From the NCBI GenBank assembly GCA_938033875.1, contig CALHKG010000013.1, positions 62,001 to 126,000 on the forward strand: DNA of 64,000 bases, given 5' to 3'. Source of the stretch: an uncultured Candidatus Saccharibacteria bacterium. Lineage in GTDB: Bacteria > Patescibacteriota > Saccharimonadia > Saccharimonadales > Saccharimonadaceae. This document shows, in pieces, positions 33,264 to 41,730 of the stretch. The position numbers were made by a program, and so were the translations under genes. The notes under the pieces are model-generated. The model saw nothing but the letters and a program-made list of their open reading frames with translations. It did not search any database and was not told where the DNA came from. The first letter of the stretch is position 1, and every line of letters starts with the position of its first letter.

Positions 33264-33271
33264 TAAAAATC

Positions 33272-33304
33272 AAGAAGTTCCTGTAAATGGCACAGGAGCT
33301 TCTT
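33272..33304 (+). terminator. Terminator of the arc operon
   Basis: AAGAAGTTCCTGT and ACAGGAGCTTCTT form a 13-position stem with one mismatch around a 7-nt loop, followed by a weak T-rich tract. Confidence 0.65.
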
Positions 33305-33325
33305 GTGTTTATGTATGTTTTATTT

Positions 33326-33331
33326 TATAAT
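33326..33331 (+). promoter_or_regulatory. -10 element of the first corA gene
   Basis: TATAAT, 8 nt before ATG 33340. The leader would be at most 1-2 nt. Confidence 0.55.
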
Positions 33332-33339
33332 ATGAAATT

Positions 33340-34254
33340 ATGTTGCAATATCTTCGTTCAACAAATAGTGATTCGATAATTAGCCCGCAAGAAAATTTGC
33401 AGTCTGGTTCGTGGGTGCGCTGCGAAAGACCGAGCGACGAAGAGGTTTCGCAATTATTGACGCTAGGCTTGGATGAGGATTTGATAAGTGACGCGCTTGA
33501 CCCGCACGAGGTGCCGCGTATTGAGTTTGACGATGAGTGGACTTATTTGATTGCGCGATTGCCAGACACTGACGACGATTTTAACGATTTTACCACGCCG
33601 ATTTTATTCTGCATCAATAAAGATCATATCGTGACGTTGTCTAGAGATAGTTTGGGGCGTTTGTGGCAGCCATTTATTGATAAAGTGCGAATTAGGACGG
33701 ATCGACAAGTTGAGCTTTTGGTGGCGATGGTTGAGGCGATTTCAATGCAATATCAGCGGCGTGTGGCAACGATTAATCGCCAGATGCGAGCGGCTACGGA
33801 CAGTATTCATACACTGAGAGTTAATGACATTGCCACACTGGCGGAGTATGAGCGCAAACTGAATGATTATCTTGACGCGCTAATTCCGATGAACTGGGCA
33901 ATTGAGAGGCTTTTGGCGACTCAGAAGTTGCGATTGAAAGCTGATGATAAGGAAGACGTTGAGGATATTTCGATTGATTTGGAGCAGGTGATTGCGCGTT
34001 GTAAAAGTTTGTTGAGGACGATTACTAATGTGCGCGATAGCTATAGGGCGGTGATGGATACACGCCTTAACGAGACGATTCGCCTGCTAACCGTAATCAC
34101 CGTAGCTTTGACTATTCCGACGATGATTGCTGGTTTGTATGGTATGAACGTGCCGGTTCCAGGTGCCGATAATCCATTGATGTTTTGGGGAATTACCGCA
34201 GTTAGTGTAGTGCTGGCATTCGTCGTGGGCTATTATTTCCTGCGCCGCCGATAA
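33340..34254 (+). CDS. corA: CorA-type divalent cation channel, copy 1
   Basis: A 304-residue Mg2+ (or Co2+/Ni2+) channel subunit. A cytoplasmic alpha/beta domain and long stalk helix precede two C-terminal membrane helices; the selectivity motif GMN is in GLYGMNVPVPG. A related gene follows 56 nt later, each with its own -10 element. Confidence 0.93.
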   Translation: MLQYLRSTNSDSIISPQENLQSGSWVRCERPSDEEVSQLLTLGLDEDLISDALDPHEVPRIEFDDEWTYLIARLPDTDDDFNDFTTPILFCINKDHIVTLSRDSLGRLWQPFIDKVRIRTDRQVELLVAMVEAISMQYQRRVATINRQMRAATDSIHTLRVNDIATLAEYERKLNDYLDALIPMNWAIERLLATQKLRLKADDKEDVEDISIDLEQVIARCKSLLRTITNVRDSYRAVMDTRLNETIRLLTVITVALTIPTMIAGLYGMNVPVPGADNPLMFWGITAVSVVLAFVVGYYFLRRR

Positions 34255-34298
34255 AGTTAATTGTAATTCGACAGATTGCTAATATCGCTTATGTATAT

Positions 34299-34304
34299 TA
34301 TAAT
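34299..34304 (+). promoter_or_regulatory. -10 element of the second corA gene, leaderless type
   Basis: TATAAT, 6 nt before ATG 34311. Confidence 0.6.
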
Positions 34305-34310
34305 TTTCTT

Positions 34311-35231
34311 ATGATGGTGGGCTATTTTGAACGCAGATCGTTGACTGAAAAGTTGACGCAAGCTCAACGAATGCATAAAAACGGTTGGATTAATTTGACT
34401 GGCAATCTTGACGCTACTCGAGTTTCAAAGGCTTTGTCGCTGTCTGCTAATATTGTCCGTGATGTACTGGACATCCACGAATTACCTCGAGCGGAGTTTT
34501 CTGATGGCGTTGAATATATTTTTACGCGTATACCGTTTGGTCAAACTGATTCTGGCAAAACGGCACCGTTTTTGATTGCAATTAGCGGCGGGCATTATAT
34601 TACAATATCGCCTCATGTTAAATTTTCACCTCTGGAGGTTAGCGATTATTTATTTAGCACAACCGAGCGTCCAGCGGGAGTTTTTGCTGCGAATTTGGCG
34701 TATATTATTTCTCAATATGAACAGCGCGTGCATTTGTTAACGGAGCAAATTAGTGATGCTCGTCGGCGACTAAGTCGTCATGAAGTTGAGAATTCGGATT
34801 TTATTAAATTTGTGGCAATTGAAGACACGCTCAATGAATATCGAAGCAGTTTGGAAGGGATGTCCCGCGTTATTACACAACTGCTGGAAAATCGCCGCCA
34901 TTTATTTAAGACTAGAGACCTGGAAGCCTTGGAGGACGTCGATTTACACATCAGGCAAGTTTTAGTGGCGATCAGTTCCAGCACGCACACAATTTCCAGT
35001 ATTCAAAACGCCTATTCGACGGTTGCTAATAATACGCTGAACCAACGCATGAAGGCATTGACTGCCATAACAATTCTTCTGGCTATTCCAAACGTTTTTT
35101 ACGGAATGTACGGCATGAATATAGCGCTGCCGTTTCAGGGTGAACCTTGGGCATACCCAGTTATCACTAGCTTTACAGTGTTGTTGATTTTACTTGTTAT
35201 GTTTGTTGCCAAGCGACTCCGCTTATTCTAA
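34311..35231 (+). CDS. corA: CorA-type divalent cation channel, copy 2
   Basis: A 306-residue paralogue of the upstream gene with the same layout and GMN in GMYGMNIALPF. Apart from the ends the two sequences have diverged strongly, so the duplication is old or one copy was acquired. They may differ in ion or be separately regulated. Confidence 0.92.
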   Translation: MMVGYFERRSLTEKLTQAQRMHKNGWINLTGNLDATRVSKALSLSANIVRDVLDIHELPRAEFSDGVEYIFTRIPFGQTDSGKTAPFLIAISGGHYITISPHVKFSPLEVSDYLFSTTERPAGVFAANLAYIISQYEQRVHLLTEQISDARRRLSRHEVENSDFIKFVAIEDTLNEYRSSLEGMSRVITQLLENRRHLFKTRDLEALEDVDLHIRQVLVAISSSTHTISSIQNAYSTVANNTLNQRMKALTAITILLAIPNVFYGMYGMNIALPFQGEPWAYPVITSFTVLLILLVMFVAKRLRLF

Positions 35232-35266
35232 TATAGATATAATAAGCATTTTCAAAATGTTTTTGC

Positions 35267-35295
35267 TTGACGCACCAATAAACGTTTGGTAACAT
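35267..35295 (+). promoter_or_regulatory. Promoter of a small transcription unit
   Basis: TTGACG (35267-35272), exactly 17 nt, TAACAT (35290-35295). The spacer contains ACCAA and TTGGT as an inverted repeat. A similar sequence occurs at the promoter near 46284. Confidence 0.55.
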
Positions 35296-35393
35296 TGTTA
35301 GCATGTCTCGCGCCGAAGCATTAAATTGCTGATATTAAGTGATAAAGGTCGAAGCGCGTGGGGCTGCACATAATAATAAGGAGTGCAAAACAC

Positions 35394-35486
35394 ATGCCAA
35401 TAGCAATCAAATTTGTGCCATCAAGGCGCAAAAAGATCGCGGTGGATGTGGTGCCTGCCGAATGGCAAACATACATAGCACAATAA
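35394..35486 (+). CDS. Possible 30-residue basic protein
   Basis: This ORF has ATG 35394 with AAGGAG about 11 nt upstream and codes for a small protein with a basic cluster (PSRRKKIAVD). It lies in its own promoter-terminator unit. I recognise no family. Spacing of the Shine-Dalgarno is slightly long. It is supported by context, not by homology. Confidence 0.4.
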   Translation: MPIAIKFVPSRRKKIAVDVVPAEWQTYIAQ

Positions 35487-35531
35487 AAAGAGTGCAGTCG
35501 CTCCAATGATAGAATAGGGACGACTATAAGC

Positions 35532-35564
35532 AAATCCCGCTCCAAGGCACCGGAGCGGGATTTT
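35532..35564. terminator. Bidirectional terminator
   Basis: AAATCCCGCTCC and GGAGCGGGATTT form a perfect 12-bp stem with an 8-nt loop and T residues on both sides. It ends the small transcript on the plus strand and the DsbA-like gene on the minus strand. Confidence 0.88.
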
Positions 35565-35582
35565 GGTTTGTGTGAAAATGCG

Positions 35583-36275
35583 TTAATCTTTTACTTCAAC
35601 GCCAGCTTTTTTCAAGGCTTCCTTGACTGATGATTCGATTGAGCCAGAGCTGTCCATCTCAGTATTTTTTCCATTTATGTAGAAAGTTGGTGTTGCGGCA
35701 ACGCCGTGTTTGCGACCGAGAGCCATATCAAAGTCGATTTTATTTTTAACCCTGTTGCTGGCAATATCGGTTTTATATTGATCGATATTAAGCTTCAATT
35801 GTTCAGCATAAGATTTGAAGATGTTGTCGCGTTCTGTAGTGTTGGCGTTTTTCCAAGCGTCCTGATTTGCATATAGAAGCTCATTCATTTCCCAGAATTT
35901 ACCCTGCAGGCCAGCAGCTTCAGCTACGGCAGCGGCAGCGCGCGCGTTAGGGTGTGAGCTGGCAATTGGGAAATTACGGAAAATTAATCGAACGTGATCT
36001 TTATATTTTTTAGCTAGTGCTTCGGCTTTTGGTGCAGCGGTGCCACAGCCAGGGCATTGATAGTCGGCGTATTCGATAATTGTTACTTTGGCGTCTTTAC
36101 TACCAATTTCGTGATCTGCAATATTGCCATTTCTTGATTCTGCGCTGATAATTGTGTTCAGCTGATCGTTATTGATATCGTTAATGTTTAGTCGATTTTG
36201 TGTCGAAATATAAATCATTCCACCAACAATCGCCACTACAATAATTGCGAAAATTATCCAGCTTTTCTTATTCAT
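35583..36275 (-). CDS. DsbA-like oxidoreductase with CPGC motif
   Basis: A 230-residue exported thioredoxin-fold protein with an N-terminal helix (5-24) and a DsbA-family domain. The redox site is CPGC in DYQCPGCGTAAP near residue 75 and the cis-Pro loop is GVAATPTFYINGK. It is the second DsbA-like protein in the window; the first has CSFC. GGAGGG precedes the ATG, and an extended -10 (TGCTATACT, 36298-36306 region) lies about 22 nt upstream, so the mRNA has a leader. Confidence 0.9.
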   Translation of the reverse strand: MNKKSWIIFAIIVVAIVGGMIYISTQNRLNINDINNDQLNTIISAESRNGNIADHEIGSKDAKVTIIEYADYQCPGCGTAAPKAEALAKKYKDHVRLIFRNFPIASSHPNARAAAAVAEAAGLQGKFWEMNELLYANQDAWKNANTTERDNIFKSYAEQLKLNIDQYKTDIASNRVKNKIDFDMALGRKHGVAATPTFYINGKNTEMDSSGSIESSVKEALKKAGVEVKD

Positions 36276-36316
36276 TTTCCCTCCATTTACTCTAGTAAGT
36301 ATAGCACGGAATGCTG

Positions 36317-36322
36317 TACAAT
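36317..36322 (+). promoter_or_regulatory. -10 element of the CBS-domain gene, leaderless type
   Basis: TACAAT, 6 nt before ATG 36329. Confidence 0.5.
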
Positions 36323-36328
36323 AAAACT

Positions 36329-37351
36329 ATGACGATTGTGCTAATTTTTGGATATTTGGTTACTTTGGCGGTTTTGTTGATAGTGCTGGGAGTCCAGCCA
36401 AAAACGTCTTCGCATAGTCAATTTGAGCTGCGGCGGAGAAGTAGTTTGGGCGATGAAAAGGCTAAAATTCTTTTGCGACAAAGAGAATTTTTACGAGATA
36501 TTATTTCACTGCAGCGCGCCATGGCTTCTTTGTGTTTGGTAATTTTAAGTGCTATTAGTGTTTATTTGTTCAACTGGGCGGCTGGACTCTTTTTGTCAAT
36601 TATAATAGCCTTAGAAATCGGAGCCGTCGCGCGAATTGGCTTGTGGCAGAAATACTCACAGCAACTTTATGAAAAATATGAACCGCTAATTTTAACGACA
36701 ATTGAACGACATCAAGTAATTTTGTCGCTAATCCGTTCGGTATCGCCAGTTGTTGGTGATAGTCAGATGATTGAGTCGAAAGAAGAATTGCTGGAAATGG
36801 TGGCTCAATCCAGCGGAGCGATTTCATCTTCTGAGAAAAAGCTTATTACTAACGGACTGAAGTTCAACGATATGAAGGTTGAGGAAATTATGACGCCGCG
36901 AAGTATGATTGAATCGGTACCTATGAATGAACTCCTCGGGCCGCTAGTGCTTGATGATCTTCATAAAAAAGGGTATAGCAGATTTCCTGTCATTGACGGC
37001 GACATTGACCATGTTGTTGGCATGTTGAGGATTCAAGATTTGTTAACGATTGATCGCAAGGCAAAATCTCATCGTGCGGAAACGGTCATGAGCAAAGACG
37101 TCTATTATATTCGCGAAAATCAAACTCTACAGCATGCCTTGGCTGCATTTTTGAAAACGCAACATCACTTGTTTATTGTTGTAAATGAGTTTCGAGAAAC
37201 AGTTGGTTTACTGAGCTTAGAAGACGTAATTGAAGCGCTATTAGGTCAGAAAATCATTGACGAATATGATGTTTATGGAGATATTCGTAAGGCTGCCACG
37301 GCTAATCCGCAGAAAAATAATTTGCCCACAAAAACTCGACGAGATGTTTAA
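36329..37351 (+). CDS. CBS-domain membrane protein, CorC/HlyC-like
   Basis: A 340-residue protein: a short N-terminal helix, two further helices (about 65-105), then a pair of CBS domains beginning at EEIMTPRSMIES near residue 190. This is the layout of CNNM/CorC-type proteins linked to Mg2+ export, though the N-terminal DUF21 part is short and degenerate. The C-terminal transporter-associated domain is missing or reduced to a tail. The start 36329 is chosen because of the -10 element 6 nt upstream. Confidence 0.82.
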   Translation: MTIVLIFGYLVTLAVLLIVLGVQPKTSSHSQFELRRRSSLGDEKAKILLRQREFLRDIISLQRAMASLCLVILSAISVYLFNWAAGLFLSIIIALEIGAVARIGLWQKYSQQLYEKYEPLILTTIERHQVILSLIRSVSPVVGDSQMIESKEELLEMVAQSSGAISSSEKKLITNGLKFNDMKVEEIMTPRSMIESVPMNELLGPLVLDDLHKKGYSRFPVIDGDIDHVVGMLRIQDLLTIDRKAKSHRAETVMSKDVYYIRENQTLQHALAAFLKTQHHLFIVVNEFRETVGLLSLEDVIEALLGQKIIDEYDVYGDIRKAATANPQKNNLPTKTRRDV

Positions 37352-37376
37352 TTCTGGGAATTTGCCTAGATTATGC

Positions 37377-37382
37377 TATAAT
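37377..37382 (+). promoter_or_regulatory. -10 element of aspS, leaderless type
   Basis: TGCTATAAT, a perfect extended -10, with 7 nt to ATG 37390. Confidence 0.68.
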
Positions 37383-37389
37383 AACAGAT

Positions 37390-39168
37390 ATGAAAAATAG
37401 AATTTTGGCGGCAGAAACTTCTAAAAAAGTTGGTGAAAATATTACAGTTGCGGGTTGGGTTCATTCCAGGCGTGATCATGGCGGATTGATTTTTATTGAT
37501 TTGCGCGACCATACAGGTTTGGTTCAGTTGGTTATTAACCCTGATAAAAAAGATGTTTTTTCTTTGGCGGAAAGCTTACGAGATGAGTTTGTGGTTCGTG
37601 CTTGTGGTGTGGTTTCGGAGCGCGGTGAAGGTTTGAAAAATCCTAATATTGCCAGTGGAGATGTGGAAATTGTTGTGGACAATTTGGAGATTTTGAACCG
37701 AGCCGAAACTTTGCCGATTCAGCCATTCGCCGAGGATAATCAAGCTGGCGAAGAACTAAGATTCAAGTATCGTTATCTTGATTTGCGTCGTCCAAAAATG
37801 CAAAACATGCTTAAAAAGCGTGCCGAAATGTATCGTCGAATCCATGAATATATGGACAGTCGAGATTTTATTGAAATTCAAACGCCAATTTTGGCTAGCT
37901 CAAGTCCTGAGGGTGCGCGTGATTTTCTGATTCCGAGTCGTTTGCAGGAAGGGAAGTTTTACGCCTTGCCACAAGCTCCACAGCAGTTTAAGCAGCTGTT
38001 GATGGTTGGTGGTGTGTCGCGTTATTATCAGTTGGCGGCTTGTTTCCGCGACGAAGATCCGCGAGCTGATCGCTTGTATGGTGAGTTTTATCAGCTTGAT
38101 TTAGAGATGAGTTTTGCTGAAAATGGTGAAGAAGTTCGCACTGAAGTTGAGCCTTTAATGAAGCAATTGGCGACTGATTTTGCTGGTAAAAAATTGTTGG
38201 ATTTGAGTGATTTGGCGGTTGGTGATGGCAGTTCAATTCCGCGAATTTCGTATCGCGACGCCATGGAAACTTACGGTTCTGATAAGCCGGATTTGCGATT
38301 TGGCATGGAATTGATAGAACTGACGGACGTGTTTTCGGAGACTGAGTTTGGCGTATTTAAAAATGCTGAATGCGTTAAGGCTATTTGCGTAAAAAATGGC
38401 GCAAATTTGAGTCGCAAGCAAATTGACAATTTCACCAATATCGCTAAAAGCGAAGGCGCTGGCGGTTTGGCGTACATTACATATCAAGACGGCGAAGCAA
38501 AATCTCCAATTGCGAAATTCTTGAGTGAGAAGGAATTAGCTGATATCCAGCAGAAAACTGGTGCGGTTGATGGCGATGCAGTGTTCTTTGGCGCTGATTC
38601 TCGCTCGGTTGTTAACGCGGTATTGGGGCGCTTGCGTAATGAATTTGCCTCGCACTTTAATCTTAAGGATCCGTCGGTCGTGGCGTTTGCTTGGATTATT
38701 GATTTTCCGTTTTATGAATGGGATGACCGAAGTAAAAAACTTGATTTTGGCCATAATCCGTTCAGTATGCCAAAGGGTGGTTTGCAAGCTCTGGAGTCTG
38801 CTGAAACTGACGCCGAAAAATTATCCATTGTCGCTGATCAATTTGACATGGTGATGAACGGCTATGAGATTTGCTCTGGTGGCGTTCGCAATCATAACCC
38901 AGCGGTGCTTTATAAAGTGTTTGGGTTGTTGGGCTTCAGTGAGTCTTATGTTGAAGAAAAGTTTGGTGCTATGCTAGGCGCTTTCAAATACGGCGCTCCG
39001 CCTCACGCAGGATGTGCTTTTGGTGTTGATCGTATTTTGATGGAATTGACCGATGAGCAAAACGTCCGCGAGACTCTGGCGTTTCCAAAGAATGGCTCTG
39101 GTGTGGATGTGATGATGAATTCACCATCGGTTGTCGATCCCGCTCAGCTACGCGAATTGGGTTTGTGA
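37390..39168 (+). CDS. aspS: Aspartyl-tRNA synthetase, bacterial type
   Basis: This 592-residue class II enzyme charges tRNA-Asp. An OB-fold anticodon domain (VAGWVHSRRDHGG) comes first, then the catalytic core with RYLDLRR and FRDEDPRADR, the bacterial GAD insertion (about 280-410), and motif 3 GCAFGVDRILM. Length is normal. It is an isolated gene with a likely leaderless promoter. Confidence 0.97.
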   Translation: MKNRILAAETSKKVGENITVAGWVHSRRDHGGLIFIDLRDHTGLVQLVINPDKKDVFSLAESLRDEFVVRACGVVSERGEGLKNPNIASGDVEIVVDNLEILNRAETLPIQPFAEDNQAGEELRFKYRYLDLRRPKMQNMLKKRAEMYRRIHEYMDSRDFIEIQTPILASSSPEGARDFLIPSRLQEGKFYALPQAPQQFKQLLMVGGVSRYYQLAACFRDEDPRADRLYGEFYQLDLEMSFAENGEEVRTEVEPLMKQLATDFAGKKLLDLSDLAVGDGSSIPRISYRDAMETYGSDKPDLRFGMELIELTDVFSETEFGVFKNAECVKAICVKNGANLSRKQIDNFTNIAKSEGAGGLAYITYQDGEAKSPIAKFLSEKELADIQQKTGAVDGDAVFFGADSRSVVNAVLGRLRNEFASHFNLKDPSVVAFAWIIDFPFYEWDDRSKKLDFGHNPFSMPKGGLQALESAETDAEKLSIVADQFDMVMNGYEICSGGVRNHNPAVLYKVFGLLGFSESYVEEKFGAMLGAFKYGAPPHAGCAFGVDRILMELTDEQNVRETLAFPKNGSGVDVMMNSPSVVDPAQLRELGL

Positions 39169-39208
39169 GATTTAATTCATTGAGTTTACGGGAGGCGCTC
39201 GTAGGATA

Positions 39209-39994
39209 ATGGATAATATTATTCTTCACATTCCTCATGTATCGCTGTATCTACCGACCGATTTTTAGCGTGATATTACGGTAGATAAAGAGATTATCGA
39301 GAGGGAATTGCGTTTCATTGCTGATTATAAAGTTGATGAGCTTGTTAAAAATATAGATAGCTATAAAATTATAGCTAAATATTCGCGGCTATATTGTGAC
39401 GTCGAGAGGTTTCGTGATGACGAAGCTGAGCCAATGACTAAGCTGGGTATGGGGGCGACTTATACGCATTTATCGGACGGTACACAATATCGCAAAATAG
39501 GATCATCCCGTCGTGAAGAGATTTTGGGCAAATCATACGACTTACATCACAAACAACTAAACACATTTAGTAGAAAAATTGTTGATCAATATGGATCGTG
39601 TGTGATTATTGATATTCATAGTTATAGCGATGAATTGGTGCGAAGATTGTTTGGCTGGACGGAAAATTTACCGGATATTTGCCTCGGCTATGATGAAAAA
39701 TGGTTCAGTAAAGACAATGCATCAAAATTAAAAACATATATTGAAAAAATGGGATATAGTTGTGAATTAAATTATCCGTACTCTGGGGCGCTGGTTCCGA
39801 TGGAATTTTATTACGATGAAAATCCGAAGATGCAGTCGGTGATGTTGGAAATTACTAGGCGCGTCTATTTGAATGGTGGTGTGGTAAGCGAAAAGGCTGT
39901 ACGTAATATAGATAAAATAATAAATTTTATCGCAGAAAATCTAGATCCTAACACCAAGCCATGCCGCCAAAATGTCGCCCGCGAAGTAGGCTAG
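39209..39994 (+). pseudogene. N-formylglutamate amidohydrolase-like gene interrupted by an amber codon
   Basis: Read from ATG 39209 the frame gives LHIPHVSLYLP, the family's metal-binding start, then a TAG at 39266-39268 (codon 20), then continues without further stops for 242 residues. Family features after the stop include DVERFRDDEAEPM, IIDIHSYSDE and MLEITRRVYL. The family hydrolyses N-formylglutamate or related amides. Without the first 20 residues the metal-binding H-x-x-H is lost. A TTG at 39308 could start a shortened protein. It is either a recent pseudogene, a sequencing error or a read-through case. The 3' end overlaps the VIT-like gene by 54 nt. Confidence 0.75.
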
Positions 39995-40480
39995 CCCTGC
40001 CGCAATTGCCCCAAGAAGTAACGTGATGCCTGCAGACTGCCAAGGTGATTGTTTGCTGACTTTGCCCTTGATGAAGCCGATTGCTAAGAATGTTGCCGCG
40101 GTTAGGGTTGAGCTAACATAGAATAATGCGTCGCTTAATATTTTCATACTTGCAATTACGTCAATCAAATATGGCAATACTGGTACGCTACCGACCATCA
40201 CGAAAGCTAAGAATGTTACTGCGCCTATGATCTTTGGGGATGAACGTTTTTGGGTGTCGCGAACAGACTCTTCATGTTCTGCACTTGCTGCTAAAAATGC
40301 GCTAGAGCCCATTGAGAATCCGTCGGCTATTAAATTAGCAATTCCTAATATAAGAATTACTGAACTGGATATTCCAGCACCGGCTGAAGCCGCCACGACT
40401 GCAAATGTTGTTACTGTGCCGTCAACCGCACCATAAACAAATTCTGGTATGTATCGTTTGAAAAAATCTCGCATAACCAT
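39941..40480 (-). CDS. VIT1/CCC1-like iron or manganese transporter
   Basis: A 179-residue membrane protein with about five helices that matches the VIT1/CCC1 family: EFVYGAVDGTVTTFAVVA in helix 1 with conserved Asp, and ANLIADGFSMGSSAFLA in helix 2. The metal-binding cytoplasmic domain between helices 2 and 3 is short. ATG 40480 and 40474 are both possible. It overlaps the end of the broken hydrolase gene. Confidence 0.88.
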   Translation of the reverse strand: MVMRDFFKRYIPEFVYGAVDGTVTTFAVVAASAGAGISSSVILILGIANLIADGFSMGSSAFLAASAEHEESVRDTQKRSSPKIIGAVTFLAFVMVGSVPVLPYLIDVIASMKILSDALFYVSSTLTAATFLAIGFIKGKVSKQSPWQSAGITLLLGAIAAGLAYFAGDILAAWLGVRI

Positions 40481-40520
40481 ACCAGTTTATCATATTATTA
40501 ACGATTAGCGGACATCTCTA

Positions 40521-40549
40521 TTGACAATTTAATAAGCTTATGCTATAGT
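40521..40549 (+). promoter_or_regulatory. Strong promoter of the small membrane-protein operon
   Basis: TTGACA (40521-40526), 17 nt, TATAGT (40544-40549) preceded by TGC. This is the most canonical sigma-70 promoter in the window. The leader is about 80 nt and ends with AGAAAGG before GTG 40637. Confidence 0.8.
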
Positions 40550-40636
40550 GAAATAGTTAGATTATCTAATACAAACAATTTAACAAGCATGCTAAAATAA
40601 ACATAACAAATATAAACTTTTGCAGAAAGGTAAAGC

Positions 40637-40858
40637 GTGGAAGATATCCAAACAGCCATCGTTTTATTATCAATCATCGTAGGATTGTTGTCGGTTATTA
40701 TCGTAACGCTACTGGCAGTGGTCATCGCCTTGTTGGTAAGACTTAATACGGTCATGAAAAGCGTTAGTAAAATTACAACTAACGTAGCTAGTGCGACTGA
40801 GTGGTTGTCACCAACAAAAGTTTTTAGTGAAATATCAGGTTTATTTCGTAAAAAATAA
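40637..40858 (+). CDS. Small membrane protein, unknown function
   Basis: A 73-residue protein with one long N-terminal membrane helix (about 6-34) and a short amphipathic tail ending in FRKK. It is like the DUF948-type companions of YtxH proteins, which matches the next gene. The GTG start has AGAAAGG upstream. Probably stress- or envelope-related; function unknown. Confidence 0.75.
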   Translation: MEDIQTAIVLLSIIVGLLSVIIVTLLAVVIALLVRLNTVMKSVSKITTNVASATEWLSPTKVFSEISGLFRKK

Positions 40859-40877
40859 TTAAAAAAGGAGTAAATAT

Positions 40878-41147
40878 ATGAAAAAAGTTTTAGCAATTAT
40901 CGGAGCAGTGGCAGCAGGTTTTACAGCTGGAATTTTAACTGCACCAAAGAGCGGCAAGGAAACAAGGAAAGACTTGAAGGATAAAGCTGTAAAAATGAAA
41001 GCCGACACTGAAAAGGTGGCTTGTAAAGCGACTGCTGCAGCAAAAGACAGCTTAAGCTCGTTAAAAGCTGGTTCTCAGAAAGTTGGAGATGCTGTAGCAG
41101 AAACCGCAAAAGATGTTAAGGGTAACGTCGAAAAACGTTTCAAGTAA
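40878..41147 (+). CDS. YtxH-like protein
   Basis: An 89-residue protein: a short glycine/alanine-rich membrane helix (3-22), the motif LTAPKSGKETRKDLKDKA typical of the YtxH family, and a lysine/alanine-rich helical tail, probably a coiled coil. The family is often stress-induced in Firmicutes. AAAGGAG lies 8 nt before the ATG. It shares the promoter with the upstream gene. Confidence 0.85.
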   Translation: MKKVLAIIGAVAAGFTAGILTAPKSGKETRKDLKDKAVKMKADTEKVACKATAAAKDSLSSLKAGSQKVGDAVAETAKDVKGNVEKRFK

Positions 41148-41174
41148 TATTTGACTCTATTCAAGAAGACGTGA

Positions 41175-41180
41175 GATAAT
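41175..41180 (+). promoter_or_regulatory. -10 element of the secreted-protein gene, leaderless type
   Basis: TGAGATAAT, an extended -10 with a GATAAT hexamer, 7 nt before ATG 41188. Confidence 0.5.
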
Positions 41181-41187
41181 ATAAGTG

Positions 41188-41730
41188 ATGAAAAAAGTTA
41201 CTTTCTATCTCGCGTCTTTTTTGATTGCTTCTAGTTTGTTGGTGACTCCACGGGCAGTTGATGCTCAGTCTGTCGATGCTACGGCTGATTCTGAGATTAT
41301 AAAAACGCTTGATCGAAACTGTAGTTCTGTAAGAGTTGCTATTAAAAATATCCATACCAATGACGCCCTAACTAGAGTTAACGTTGGACAAAGATATAAT
41401 TCTATTTCTACCAAACTTATGGCCAGGCTGAACGGTCGATTGGCAATCAATAAGCTGGACAGCTCAAAGTTAGTGAATATTACTAATGAATTCGAGTCGA
41501 CGAGACTTAAGTTTAATAGCAATTACAACGATTACGATACTGCGATGACTGATCTTCAGCGCGCAAATTGCTCTAATAATGTGGCGGACTATTATCAAAA
41601 ATTGACCGTCGCTCGCGAGGCTCGTAATAAACTTTCTGAGGACGTGAAGGTCTTGGACGAATTGTTAGTGAGATATAAAGAAGAAGTGCAAGTTATTAAA
41701 AAATCGCTGTCTGGAGGTTCTAATGAATAG
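41188..41730 (+). CDS. Secreted helical protein, unknown function
   Basis: A 180-residue protein with a clear signal peptide (KKVTFYLASFLIASSLL... cleavage probably after VDAQ near residue 27) and an otherwise helical, charged mature part with two cysteines that may pair. The end (SEDVKVLDELLVRYKEEVQ) looks like coiled coil. I recognise no family. It overlaps the next membrane-protein gene by 8 nt, so the two may act together at the cell surface. ATG 41188 is preferred over GTG 41185 because of spacing to the -10. Confidence 0.75.
   Translation: MKKVTFYLASFLIASSLLVTPRAVDAQSVDATADSEIIKTLDRNCSSVRVAIKNIHTNDALTRVNVGQRYNSISTKLMARLNGRLAINKLDSSKLVNITNEFESTRLKFNSNYNDYDTAMTDLQRANCSNNVADYYQKLTVAREARNKLSEDVKVLDELLVRYKEEVQVIKKSLSGGSNE

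Larger units (their letters stand above)
35303..35564 (+). ncRNA. Small independent transcript between corA and dsbA
   Basis: The 351-nt gap 35232-35582 has a promoter at its start and a strong terminator at its end, so an RNA of about 260 nt is expected. It contains a nine-codon ORF at 35303-35332, 7 nt after the -10, and a 30-codon ORF at 35394-35486 with a Shine-Dalgarno sequence. GCGC segments at 35310 and 35355 could pair. It could be a regulatory RNA, a small-protein mRNA or both. Confidence 0.45.

Noticed and set aside
39266..39268. Recoded stop codon as in Gracilibacteria/SR1
   Set aside because: That code reassigns UGA, not UAG. TGA and TAG both end other genes here (for example lysK and arcB end in TAG), so the standard code applies.
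41161..41355. Minus-strand ORF over the secreted-protein gene
   Set aside because: It lies antisense to a signal-peptide protein with a promoter, and has no features of its own.
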